A stretch of DNA of 15,800 bases from Rickettsiales bacterium (lineage in GTDB: Bacteria; Pseudomonadota; Alphaproteobacteria; Rickettsiales; UBA998). The stretch lies in the NCBI GenBank assembly GCA_019749855.1, contig JAIEPI010000121.1, forward strand, positions 1 to 15,800, in the 5' to 3' direction. How positions within the stretch are numbered: position 1 is the stretch's first letter; each line of letters begins with the position of its first letter. The notes beneath the pieces were generated by a model. The model was not told the origin of the DNA, did no database searches, and saw nothing but the letters and a program-made list of their open reading frames with translations. Position numbers and translations under genes: made by a program. Positions 1 to 6,780 of the stretch are shown piece after piece.

Positions 1-103
1 CCAAGGAATTACCGTTGCTTATCATTTATTTACCGATGACGATGGCAAACTCCGCCGCCAATTCTACTATCCTGCGGACCATTCCCACGCTGATGAGGTG
101 TAA
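1..103 (+). CDS. 3' end of an unidentified gene (partial)
   Basis: An open frame enters from the left edge in frame 2 and ends at a TAA at 101-103, directly followed by a second in-frame TAA at 104-106. The visible 33 residues read like a real, charged C-terminus, with segments such as GITVAYHLFTDDDGKLRR and QFYYPADHSH. The start lies outside the window, so I cannot identify the family. It converges on the minus-strand gene that ends at 175, and a small hairpin lies between the two stops. It is probably unrelated to the cluster that follows. Confidence 0.6.
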   Translation, partial: QGITVAYHLFTDDDGKLRRQFYYPADHSHADEV

Positions 104-110
104 TAAATTG

Positions 111-124
111 GCCCGTTAGCGGGC
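111..124. terminator. possible bidirectional terminator hairpin
   Basis: GCCCG (111-115) pairs with CGGGC (120-124) around a TTAG loop. Beyond one mismatch the flanks can add AT pairs. The hairpin lies between two convergent stops. Read on the minus strand it is followed by a T-rich stretch (CAATTTATTA), so it could end the minus-strand operon. On the plus strand only AAATAT follows. The stem is short, so this is tentative. Confidence 0.35.
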
Positions 125-174
125 AAATATGGACACTATGCATTATTATTTTCTCCAGAAATTCAATTGAAAGT

Positions 175-1332
175 TTAAGCTGAGCGCCCGGGCTGGGAGG
201 GCAGATTTACATTGGCGGCACGCTTAGCCAGCACCGCCTCTGAAAAGGCACCGCGCACAGGGCGTGGGGTTTGGGTATTGACCGCCGCAGGTGCAGTCGT
301 CGTGGCAGACGCTATGGTCGTGCGCTGCGGTGAATCATTTTCCGCACGCACTATTTGTGGCGTGCCACCGGCAATCACCACCGGCTCCTGCCCCACCAAC
401 TGACGCGGATTCACCCCCGCCAACTGCGCGGGTTGCATCTGGCGCGTGTTCAGCATGTACGCGATCTGTGCGGAGGCCTGCGTCAGTTTTGTTTCCGCCT
501 GCATCATGAATTGCATCTGCTCGCCCTCGCTCATGGCGAAGAAATCTTTGCCGGTGCGGTCTCTAATGTTCTGCTGGAAGCGTGGGTCCATCCGTACAAA
601 CAAGGTGAATACCTCCAGCGGTGAGACCGGCTGCCCCGCTTGCCATTTTTCGTTCATGGCTTTGATACTGGCATGCGCGGTCTCATCAAGATCACTCGCA
701 CCAAAAATCATGCCACCCGCTTTTTCAGCACACCAGGGCGCAGCACAGGCAGCGATCATACCCGCCACCGGAGCCAAGGGGCCAAGCGGCGCTGCCATGG
801 CTGTGCCCGCAGCAAAGGCGCCCACACCGGCGGCACCCCCCGCCACAGACACCACGGGGCGAGTGGATTGTTCACGGTCAATCACCTCCAACGCTTGCTT
901 AATGACGGCAAACGCCTCGGGCTGCGCTTCCACCGCGGCGCGCAAGGTTTCCTCATCCACCGCCTCAGGGGCAATGCCCATTCGCTGCGCCACCACGCCG
1001 CGATATTGCTCCAGCAGTTCGGTCACGCTTTTCACCGCGTTGTGATTCGCCGCGGCCACACTGAACACCGCTGCCACCGGCGCGGCATAGGCACCAATCG
1101 CTTTCGCACCGAGCCATGCGCCATTCTCGGCAAGGGACAGGCCGATTTTTGTATAATCCGTTGCTGCCGCTGCAGGTGTGCCAACATCATTGGCGGGCAC
1201 CATTGAAGGCATCACGGCAGGGGCCGCCACATAGGACGTCACGCCCGCACCCTGTGCGCGTGGCGGTGGCGCCATGAGATAGCCTTGTACCGGATTTGCT
1301 GGCGGTTGTGAGGGAGTCGCGATAGTCACCAT
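175..1332 (-). CDS. Gly/Ala-rich hydrophobic protein of unknown function (385 aa)
   Basis: I do not recognise a family. The frame is open up to 1383, but the ATG at 1332 is preferred. A strong GGGAGG ribosome site lies 8-9 bases before it, and it starts 4 bases after the upstream stop at 1337, which indicates translational coupling. Residues 1-55 are Pro/Ala-rich and probably disordered. Residues 60-100 are hydrophobic and are followed by a helical stretch (100-155). Residues 160-210 form a long Gly/Ala zipper-like hydrophobic region (GGAAGVGAFAAG, MIAACAAPW) with two cysteines, which could form a membrane hairpin. Residues 212-297 are charged and helical (VSPLEVFTLFVRMDPRF). The tail is Thr/Ala/Pro-rich. 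There is no classical signal peptide. Membrane-inserting or secreted roles are possible, but the function is unknown. Confidence 0.8.
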   Translation of the reverse strand: MVTIATPSQPPANPVQGYLMAPPPRAQGAGVTSYVAAPAVMPSMVPANDVGTPAAAATDYTKIGLSLAENGAWLGAKAIGAYAAPVAAVFSVAAANHNAVKSVTELLEQYRGVVAQRMGIAPEAVDEETLRAAVEAQPEAFAVIKQALEVIDREQSTRPVVSVAGGAAGVGAFAAGTAMAAPLGPLAPVAGMIAACAAPWCAEKAGGMIFGASDLDETAHASIKAMNEKWQAGQPVSPLEVFTLFVRMDPRFQQNIRDRTGKDFFAMSEGEQMQFMMQAETKLTQASAQIAYMLNTRQMQPAQLAGVNPRQLVGQEPVVIAGGTPQIVRAENDSPQRTTIASATTTAPAAVNTQTPRPVRGAFSEAVLAKRAANVNLPSQPGRSA

Positions 1333-1336
1333 AAAC

Positions 1337-3367
1337 CTAGCCTCCCACCATTTGAGCGTTGGTTTGCCCGATGCGCCCTTCATGCGCCATCGCGGCGACG
1401 GTGGCGCTGGGTGCTGCTTGCGCCGAAGCCGCCACTGGAGTGCTTTGCGCTGAAGGGGATATTTTTGGTGACGGAGCCTGAGCTGCCACGGCCTGCGTAT
1501 GTTTGCCGATCACTTCGCGTGGCGCTGCGGAGGCAGGTGCTGCGGAGGCAGTGGACGCAGAGGGTGCGGTCACCGGCACAGACGTATGCTGCGCCTTCGC
1601 TGCTGCTGCAGCGGCTGCTTTTTGCTGCTTAAGCGATGCGGCGCGTTCATCAAAGCGGCCACTGGCAATTTCATTCAGCATTTGCTTGGGGGCAAGCTGC
1701 TCCGCTTCGTATTGCTGTGTCACGCCGTAGAGCACGCTATTCTCGGCGCCCACACGCTCAAGATGCTTGGGAAGCATCATGCCGAGCAACGTGCCATAAT
1801 GTTGGGCGGTCAGGCGCTGCCCTTGCTCATGCGCGGTGGCAATGTTGTGATAGAGCATCGGCAGTGTTGAGCGCGGCGTGAGCACATCAGCCAACGCGCC
1901 GCCACCCATTTGCACCGCCATGAGGGGCAGCATCGCACGCATGCCGCCGCCCTTGAGCATTTTCATGCTGAGTACGGCACCTGCCGCATCAATACTGCCT
2001 TTCACCGTCAGTCGACGGCCGGATTGCCCACCCGCATGCGCCATGGAGCCGCGCAACTCATCCGCGAGTGCGCTAGCCGGCAAGGCTTTGAGATCCTGCG
2101 ACAGGCGGTTTAAGCCCTGCGCATCATGGTGGCGCTCACTGAGTGTTTTAGCAATGGCCGAAGCGCCCATCGCCAGAAAAGCCGCGCCCATTAAGCCTTG
2201 CGACACGGGCATGCGACTGATGGCTTTCGGCAAGTTTTCAATCGCCTTGCCAATTGATTTCCAACCGCCAGCTTTCGCCAACAGGCCTGATGATTTTTCC
2301 ACCTGCTTGGCCACATTGGCCGCCTGCCGTTCCAGCATTGCGACCGTTGAGGCCAGCTCTTTGGGTGGCGTTTCAAAGCTGCCGACATGTGCGCGTAAAC
2401 TACTCAGTGTATCTTTAACAGCGCTCATATTTTTAGTCAGTGTCTTAGTGCCCAACGCCGAGAGCCCCGTGCCAAGCTGAGGCTTGAGCGCCGCCAGCGC
2501 CTGCGATACATCGTTGAAATGCGGCTCAGGCAAATGAAGCTTATTCTCGAGCAGGATTTTTTCTGCTTCCGCTACCGCATTCACGGCCTTTTCCGTCAAC
2601 ATGCCACTCGCGCGACCCGTGCGCCAGTTCTCAAGGCGACCCAAAGGATTGCCAACACTATTCAAACCATTCACACGATCTTGAACTATTTCACCCAGTT
2701 TCTTAGTGCGCTTGGTGGCAAATGCCATGGCCTTGCCCATCGCAGGCTCGGCTTTGGCGGCAAGGCCTTTCGCCGCAGCTTCTTCAGCGGCAGCCTCTTG
2801 CATCTCCGCAAGAACTTTATCAGATAGTTTGCGCTGGGAAAAAACGGTTTTGGCGTTGCCTGCCACAGTGGAGGGGGACGCCAGATCACCCAGTGTCGTG
2901 GTGCCCATGAAACGCGCTGGAAGATTCAGCCATTGCGAGGTTTTGGTCAGCAGGCCAGGCTTTACCTCCGACGACGCACCGAGCCACGGTGCTTTTGAGC
3001 GTACCCAGTCAAAGGCTTTGACGACACCACCCAGTGCACCGGCCGCGATCATCGGGTAAAACTCGAGATTCACTACATTCCACGCGCCACCCTCGGCACG
3101 GCCAAACACACGCTGCCAGAATGACGGCGCTTCGCTTTGAACCATCGTCTCCACATCGGCGGCCACTTGCGCTGCGCCAGCAGTCGTGGAATTGCGCAAC
3201 GCGCCACGTGTGTCGCCGATGACAGCCGCAGCAACGCGACTCAGATGCTCACCCTCCAATTCCTTCGGAAGTCGTTTTTGAACAGCGCCTTCCACCGTGC
3301 CTGTGGCACCGTTGGCGGCGCCTTTCAGGACTCCTGAGGCAGATAATGATGGTGGTGGAATAGCCAA
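1337..3367 (-). CDS. Large Ala-rich helical protein of unknown function (676 aa, TTG start)
   Basis: Translation appears to begin at a TTG (3365-3367). GGAG lies 7 bases before it, the proposed transcript starts about 25 bases upstream, and the next in-frame ATG is roughly 75 codons further in. Residues 80-140 contain SFWQRVF, then EFYPMIAAGALGG, then SEVKP at 133-137. YYPM and SEVKP also occur, at nearly the same spacing, in the 454-aa protein encoded at 3498-4862. Residues 185-215 are Ala/Glu/Lys-rich and could form a coiled coil. Hydrophobic segments lie at about 391-408 and 457-495 (GAVLSMKMLKGGGMRAML). Residues 560-573 (KQMLNEIASGRFDE) resemble motifs in the 454- and 619-aa proteins. The last 100 residues are a low-complexity Ala/Ser/Pro tail. 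The gene is co-transcribed with the 385-aa gene 4 bases downstream, probably from a Pho-box-like promoter. Function unknown. Confidence 0.82.
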   Translation of the reverse strand: MAIPPPSLSASGVLKGAANGATGTVEGAVQKRLPKELEGEHLSRVAAAVIGDTRGALRNSTTAGAAQVAADVETMVQSEAPSFWQRVFGRAEGGAWNVVNLEFYPMIAAGALGGVVKAFDWVRSKAPWLGASSEVKPGLLTKTSQWLNLPARFMGTTTLGDLASPSTVAGNAKTVFSQRKLSDKVLAEMQEAAAEEAAAKGLAAKAEPAMGKAMAFATKRTKKLGEIVQDRVNGLNSVGNPLGRLENWRTGRASGMLTEKAVNAVAEAEKILLENKLHLPEPHFNDVSQALAALKPQLGTGLSALGTKTLTKNMSAVKDTLSSLRAHVGSFETPPKELASTVAMLERQAANVAKQVEKSSGLLAKAGGWKSIGKAIENLPKAISRMPVSQGLMGAAFLAMGASAIAKTLSERHHDAQGLNRLSQDLKALPASALADELRGSMAHAGGQSGRRLTVKGSIDAAGAVLSMKMLKGGGMRAMLPLMAVQMGGGALADVLTPRSTLPMLYHNIATAHEQGQRLTAQHYGTLLGMMLPKHLERVGAENSVLYGVTQQYEAEQLAPKQMLNEIASGRFDERAASLKQQKAAAAAAAKAQHTSVPVTAPSASTASAAPASAAPREVIGKHTQAVAAQAPSPKISPSAQSTPVAASAQAAPSATVAAMAHEGRIGQTNAQMVGG

Positions 3368-3398
3368 ACCGTCGCTCCGAGCAAAGTTTTACTCACAT

Positions 3399-3444
3399 AC
3401 TATAGCGCATTTAGGGTTATGATAATGTGAAGTTTTGATGACGA
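3399..3444 (-). promoter_or_regulatory. Pho-box-like promoter of the 676-aa/385-aa operon
   Basis: On the minus strand, 7-bp units repeat every 11 bp: TCGTCAT (3438-3444), ACTTCAC (3427-3433) and TCATAAC (3416-3422), with spacers CAAA and ATTA. After an 11-bp gap comes TATAGT (3399-3404), a 5/6 match to the -10 consensus. This is the layout of PhoB-activated promoters, where the box replaces the -35. Transcription would start near 3392, about 25 bases before the TTG start. The individual units are degenerate, so the placement of the -10 is the stronger evidence. Confidence 0.5.
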
Positions 3445-3455
3445 CAGGTCGCTGT

Positions 3456-3485
3456 GCCCTTAGCCGCCTCACCCTTAGCCGCAGT
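3456..3485. repeat. 15-bp direct repeat just after the 454-aa gene
   Basis: The 11-mer CCCTTAGCCGC occurs twice, separated by CTCA, giving a 15-bp period. It lies 3' of the 454-aa gene's stop (3498-3500). Read in that gene's frame past the stop, it would encode two Ala-Ala-Lys-Gly units, which look like the gene's own low-complexity tail. Confidence 0.6.
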
Positions 3486-3497
3486 GCCCGCAGGCGC

Positions 3498-4862
3498 TTA
3501 GACGGCCAGTCCTGAGCTACCGCGACGCCCAGCATTGATCGCGCCGCCATGCACCGGCCCGTGCCCTGCCAGCTCAGAGCGCAGGCGTACAAGCGAATCC
3601 GGCTTCGCGGAGGCGGCCTTCGCAGGCGCCTCCCCCTGCGCCGCTTCGTTGCGTTGCGAGGCAATGCGCGCCTCCCACAATTTCGCGGGGCCAACATGCA
3701 TGGTTTCACGGATTTGGCACGCCTCCTTTGCCACGCCCGAGACGCCCACCTCACGGATATGCGCGTAGTTGCGCTGCGTCTGCTGCGGGTCTTCCGGAAC
3801 AATCACGCCACCGCCCATCACATATATTGCACCTGAAAAGCCGATTTTTTTGTCGATAATGTCCTGCGCAATCAGCTGCAAGGTCGGGCGGATGCCATGT
3901 AACTGCGAATGCGCAATGGTTGGCTGACGGTGATCGAGGCGCAGTTGTTGCAGCACCTTCACCAGATCATCGGTGAGTTTTTCTTTCGTCAGGCCACTAT
4001 CGAGATTGTTGATCTGCACCTCGGTTAAGGCGCGTTTCAGCACATCAAGGGCAATCGGGCGGTAAAACGCGGTACGCTCGGCGGTGATGACGAAGGCGTT
4101 GGCGAGAATCCCCATCTGCAAGCCAAGTGCGAAGGTGGGCGCGGTGGCATAACGCAAGCGATACTGCCATTTATGGCGATCCATCGCGCTTTGAATCATC
4201 GGGTTTTTGCTTTGCCACAGATCATCATCCTTGACGACACCGTCCTTCAGCCCGCGCTCCGCCGACACCGCCAGATCAAGATTGCCATGCAGGTCTTTCA
4301 GCTCTTTTTTGTGATAATGCCGCGTGAGGGAGGTAAAGGCGACGGCTTCCGCGACGTTGAGTGCTACTAATACACCTTTTTTAGTTAGAAACTTTTCAAC
4401 TACATTGAGAGGCGTATTTTTTTTAGACTCAGATGTATTTTGAACTACCTCACTAGCTGAATTAGCATTTTTGTATAATCCCGTTAAGGATATTTTGTCT
4501 GGTATAGTATTAAATTTAGGCTTTACTTCAGATACTTCAGATAAATTAATCCCCTTTCTGATCATTGTGTAAAGCGGGTCACAAACGTAGCCGAGCAGAC
4601 GAAACATCGGGTAGTAGGAATAGACAGAATCCAGACTAAAGCGCGGTTTGTCAAAACCCAGCACCCATTTTTCCGGTTTGGCGGGGTCAGGCAAATAGGG
4701 GTGAAATCCCAAAGAGCTATGCTGAGTAGCGGCGTGTGGGTGTGGGCGCGCGGGCGCGGGGATGGGCGTGGCAGTGGCTGGAGGCAGGGAGGACGCAACC
4801 GCGCCCTGCGCCGGAATATCCGTAGCATCTGGGCGGGGCATCATGGTTCCGTCAAAAGGCAT
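3498..4862 (-). CDS. Unknown protein with paralogues in the cluster (454 aa)
   Basis: The ATG at 4862 has an AGGA ribosome site about 6 bases upstream. The first 50 residues are Pro/Ala/His-rich and disordered. Residues 81-86 (YSYYPM) and 111-115 (SEVKP) match the 676-aa protein. Residues 163-180 are hydrophobic and are followed by a charged RHYHKKELKDLHG segment. A second hydrophobic stretch at 240-260 leads to AFYRPI (265-270), a hexapeptide also present in the 619-aa protein. Residues 331-361 (DIIDKKIGFSGA, then VMGGGVIVPEDPQQ) align with residues 333-362 of the 619-aa protein. The C-terminus is rich in Ala, Lys and Gly. Residues about 100-165 are encoded by an AT-rich block (31% GC at 4381-4560) inside an otherwise GC-rich gene. 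No enzymatic motif is visible. Function unknown. Confidence 0.82.
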   Translation of the reverse strand: MPFDGTMMPRPDATDIPAQGAVASSLPPATATPIPAPARPHPHAATQHSSLGFHPYLPDPAKPEKWVLGFDKPRFSLDSVYSYYPMFRLLGYVCDPLYTMIRKGINLSEVSEVKPKFNTIPDKISLTGLYKNANSASEVVQNTSESKKNTPLNVVEKFLTKKGVLVALNVAEAVAFTSLTRHYHKKELKDLHGNLDLAVSAERGLKDGVVKDDDLWQSKNPMIQSAMDRHKWQYRLRYATAPTFALGLQMGILANAFVITAERTAFYRPIALDVLKRALTEVQINNLDSGLTKEKLTDDLVKVLQQLRLDHRQPTIAHSQLHGIRPTLQLIAQDIIDKKIGFSGAIYVMGGGVIVPEDPQQTQRNYAHIREVGVSGVAKEACQIRETMHVGPAKLWEARIASQRNEAAQGEAPAKAASAKPDSLVRLRSELAGHGPVHGGAINAGRRGSSGLAV

Positions 4863-4868
4863 AGTTTT

Positions 4869-4901
4869 CCTGTTACACTACCAATGACTGAGTGTAACAG
4901 G
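4869..4901. promoter_or_regulatory. 11-bp perfect inverted repeat over the promoter and RBS
   Basis: CCTGTTACACT (4869-4879) and its exact complement AGTGTAACAGG (4891-4901) flank an 11-bp centre. On the minus strand the outer arm contains the proposed -10 (TACACT) of the 454-aa gene, and the inner arm contains its AGG ribosome site. The centre falls near the predicted transcription start. No T-run follows on either strand, so it does not look like an intrinsic terminator. A repressor operator is the simplest reading. A hairpin in a longer transcript that hides the ribosome site is the alternative. Confidence 0.6.
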
Positions 4902-4924
4902 GATGTATTACGGTTTGATGAACG
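4891..4924 (-). promoter_or_regulatory. Pho-box-like promoter of the 454-aa gene
   Basis: On the minus strand CGTTCAT (4918-4924), spacer CAAA and CCGTAAT (4907-4913) form two 11-bp-spaced units, each 5/7 to the Pho consensus CTGTCAT. Exactly 10 bp later comes TACACT (4891-4896), 4/6 to the -10 consensus. The predicted start of transcription is near 4884, about 22 bases before the ATG. TCATCAAA is shared with the promoters at 3399-3444 and 8685-8729. The half-sites are weak, so this call leans on the layout and on its siblings. Confidence 0.42.
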
Positions 4925-4935
4925 CTAAAGCGACG

Positions 4936-6294
4936 CTAGCGACTTCGTCCTGAACCTAAAAAGAATGATTTTCCAGGTTCACAGCAAAGCCAAGGCTCAA
5001 GGTCAGGGTTTACAAGAACAACTGAGACTGCGTTATGGGGCGAAAGTACGTCATCTATCGATCCACCTTTTTCAACCACGACCCTCTGGATCGCATCATC
5101 TACAAATTTAAACAAAGGTTGTATGTGTTCATTGTTTGCTAGAGAAACACTTAATTCCTGGGCACGTTCTATTAGTGGATGTCTATCTGTATCCAAACCC
5201 AACATCTGGAGTTTTTTAACCGAATTTTGTACAATCTCTGGATATTTTTTTATGAGATTATAATCTTCACGTGAAAGTGAAAATGCTTGAAACGCTTTAT
5301 AGCCTTTCATTCCTCCAGCCATTGAGTTCAATGCTTTTAAATAATAGCGCATAAACTGACTTAAAAAAAGCTCTTCACTCAGCACTTTAGGATCAAAATT
5401 TGGCTTATCCGCACCCCACTGAATGGCTGCGGCCCCAAACATTTCCATCATGCCCGCATAGTTGCTGTAGAATCGTGGGAATCCAAGGGTAGGTGGCACA
5501 GTGATGATTCTGCCAAGAATGGTCTGAAAAACTGAAGCTAAAAATAATTTTCCCACAACGTTGCTTGCCAGAGTATCGGCTCTTCTGAGATGCTTTTCTT
5601 CATCATTTTCAGTATGGAAAAGGGGAATGCCAACATGGCCGACTTCTTCCTGTATTTCAAAGTTACCAATAACCACATGCAAACCGTCAAGAATTTTAAT
5701 AAAATGGTCTCTATTATTAAAAACCGGCCACCTATGTAAAAATTTGGTGTCATTCAATAATCCACTACCTTCAAACAACGCATATAAAGTTTCAGGAGAA
5801 TAAACTTCATTTTCTTTTACCTTAGCGTGGCGCTCTCTAGTCTCTCCATTTTCCTGAAAGTAAGGTTCATTAAAAATACCAGGATTTACATCCGGATGCA
5901 AACTTGGCGTTATTGAAAAAGCCAACCGCATGAAGGCAGCGCGCTCTTTTTCATTAGGCTTGAGAATGACTGGATTCATCCTAGCCTTCTTTGCATATTC
6001 AGCCATCAATCGCCAATCATCACGGGATGTAGGTTTTTCAAACATTACCCTGTGCGCATTTGCCGCATTTAAAATAGATGTTTGCTTAGCATAATGTATT
6101 GAAAAATAGCCGCAATGATGAGGAGGCCTATCCTCTCCAAAGTCCGAATGTTGCGACCCCTTATTGCCGGTGGATAACAATCCAAAAAAAACCCAAGGAT
6201 TCTTTATGCTCCAATTTTTACCAACAGATCCTCTATCAAATTCTTTATCCAACGCCTTGCGCAGATATTCCGGCATTCGATCAGACATCGTCAT
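4936..6294 (-). CDS. AT-rich gene for an unknown 452-aa protein
   Basis: I do not recognise a family. Three in-frame ATGs (6294, 6288, 6276) compete as starts and none has a good ribosome site, so the exact N-terminus is uncertain. The protein is less Ala-rich and more Asn/Lys/Phe-rich than its neighbours, and sampled stretches of the gene are only 30-42% GC. Two ExxH motifs occur close together (E217-H220, E232-H235). Residues 244-275 are hydrophobic and lead to GFPRFYSNYAG and then QWGAD at 292-296, which loosely resembles GIPAFYRPI and QYGAD in the 619-aa protein. Residues 420-430 (NAVSVVLVNPD) may correspond to the VIVPED region of the 454-aa protein. It starts 85 bases after the small 75-aa gene and is probably co-transcribed with it, since no promoter is evident between them. 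The composition suggests separate or recent acquisition. Confidence 0.78.
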   Translation of the reverse strand: MTMSDRMPEYLRKALDKEFDRGSVGKNWSIKNPWVFFGLLSTGNKGSQHSDFGEDRPPHHCGYFSIHYAKQTSILNAANAHRVMFEKPTSRDDWRLMAEYAKKARMNPVILKPNEKERAAFMRLAFSITPSLHPDVNPGIFNEPYFQENGETRERHAKVKENEVYSPETLYALFEGSGLLNDTKFLHRWPVFNNRDHFIKILDGLHVVIGNFEIQEEVGHVGIPLFHTENDEEKHLRRADTLASNVVGKLFLASVFQTILGRIITVPPTLGFPRFYSNYAGMMEMFGAAAIQWGADKPNFDPKVLSEELFLSQFMRYYLKALNSMAGGMKGYKAFQAFSLSREDYNLIKKYPEIVQNSVKKLQMLGLDTDRHPLIERAQELSVSLANNEHIQPLFKFVDDAIQRVVVEKGGSIDDVLSPHNAVSVVLVNPDLEPWLCCEPGKSFFLGSGRSR

Positions 6295-6379
6295 TCACAC
6301 AGGTTTGTGCCGTCACGCGAACATAAGCGGCGGGCACGGGGTTAAGGGAGATGGCACCATGCCACCGAGTTTGCCGCAC

Positions 6380-6607
6380 TCAGGCGGCGTTTATTTCTTC
6401 GATTACATCCGCTTCTTCTGTCACATCGGGACCGTATCGCATTTCACGCGTTTCTTTGGTGAGGGCGGCGATATCCAGCGTGATACTATCCAGCAGCGCA
6501 AAGGCGCGCATCAGCTTGGGATCCAGAATCGCTACCTTGGTCGGCACGCGGCTGGACCATGAGGTCTGCTTGGTGGTGTGGCCTTGCGCATGCAGTGGTT
6601 TAGTCAT
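6380..6607 (-). CDS. Small acidic unknown protein (75 aa)
   Basis: The ATG at 6607 is chosen because GAGG ends 9 bases before it; the alternative ATG at 6616 directly abuts the GAGG. The N-terminal 30 residues are polar and basic (TKPLHAQGHTTKQTSW). Residues about 33-57 form a probable amphipathic helix (LMRAFALLDSITLDIAAL). The tail is strongly acidic (DVTEEADVIEEI). There are no cysteines and no signal peptide. It follows one of the better Pho-box-like promoters in the window and precedes the 452-aa gene by 85 bases. A small acidic helical protein beside a large orphan protein could be a chaperone or partner, but that is a guess. Confidence 0.65.
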   Translation of the reverse strand: MTKPLHAQGHTTKQTSWSSRVPTKVAILDPKLMRAFALLDSITLDIAALTKETREMRYGPDVTEEADVIEEINAA

Positions 6608-6639
6608 CGCATTCATCCTCAGGTGATTATCCTGCGGTG

Positions 6640-6673
6640 GCTATAGATGAACTATGTGTCAGTTTAATGAAAG
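6640..6673 (-). promoter_or_regulatory. Pho-box-like promoter of the 75-aa/452-aa unit
   Basis: On the minus strand CTTTCAT (6667-6673), spacer TAAA and CTGACAC (6656-6662) are each 6/7 to the Pho half-site. Exactly 10 bp further comes TATAGC (6640-6645), 4/6 to the -10 consensus. Transcription would start near 6633, about 26 bases before the ATG at 6607. The spacing matches classical PhoB promoters, in which the box replaces the -35 element. Confidence 0.65.
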
Positions 6674-6713
6674 AAAACGAAAAAAATGCATTATCTGGCA
6701 AAAAAATTTGGCC

Positions 6714-6746
6714 CTTGATGCTGCGTTGATGCTGCCTTGATGTGAA
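6714..6746. repeat. 11-bp tandem repeat, three copies
   Basis: CTTGATGCTGC (6714-6724), GTTGATGCTGC (6725-6735) and CTTGATGTGAA (6736-6746) form a tandem array with an 11-bp period, about one helical turn. It lies between the end of the 619-aa gene and the Pho-like promoter of the 75-aa gene. On the minus strand each copy carries CATCAA, and the first unit reads CTTTCAC, a 6/7 Pho half-site. It may be extra binding sites for the same regulator or a chance microsatellite. Confidence 0.6.
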
Positions 6747-6780
6747 AGACCGAAATAAGGTGGGTGATGAGGGGCAAGAC

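Noticed and set aside
446..1045. Plus-strand open frames opposite the 385-aa and 676-aa genes (also 1878-2480)
   Set aside because: They overlap genes with good ribosome sites and operon spacing, and their translations are Cys/Ser/Arg-rich shadows.
1333..1383. Longer N-terminus of the 385-aa protein starting at 1383
   Set aside because: It would overlap the end of the 676-aa gene by 47 bases, whereas the ATG at 1332 follows that stop by 4 bases with a strong ribosome site.
4869..4901. The inverted repeat as an intrinsic terminator
   Set aside because: No T-run follows on either strand, and it overlaps a promoter and ribosome site rather than following a gene end.
5585..5650. Two ExxH motifs in the 452-aa protein as a di-iron (ferritin-like) site
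   Set aside because: The motifs are only about 12 residues apart, too close for the usual four-helix di-iron arrangement, and the other ligands were not found.
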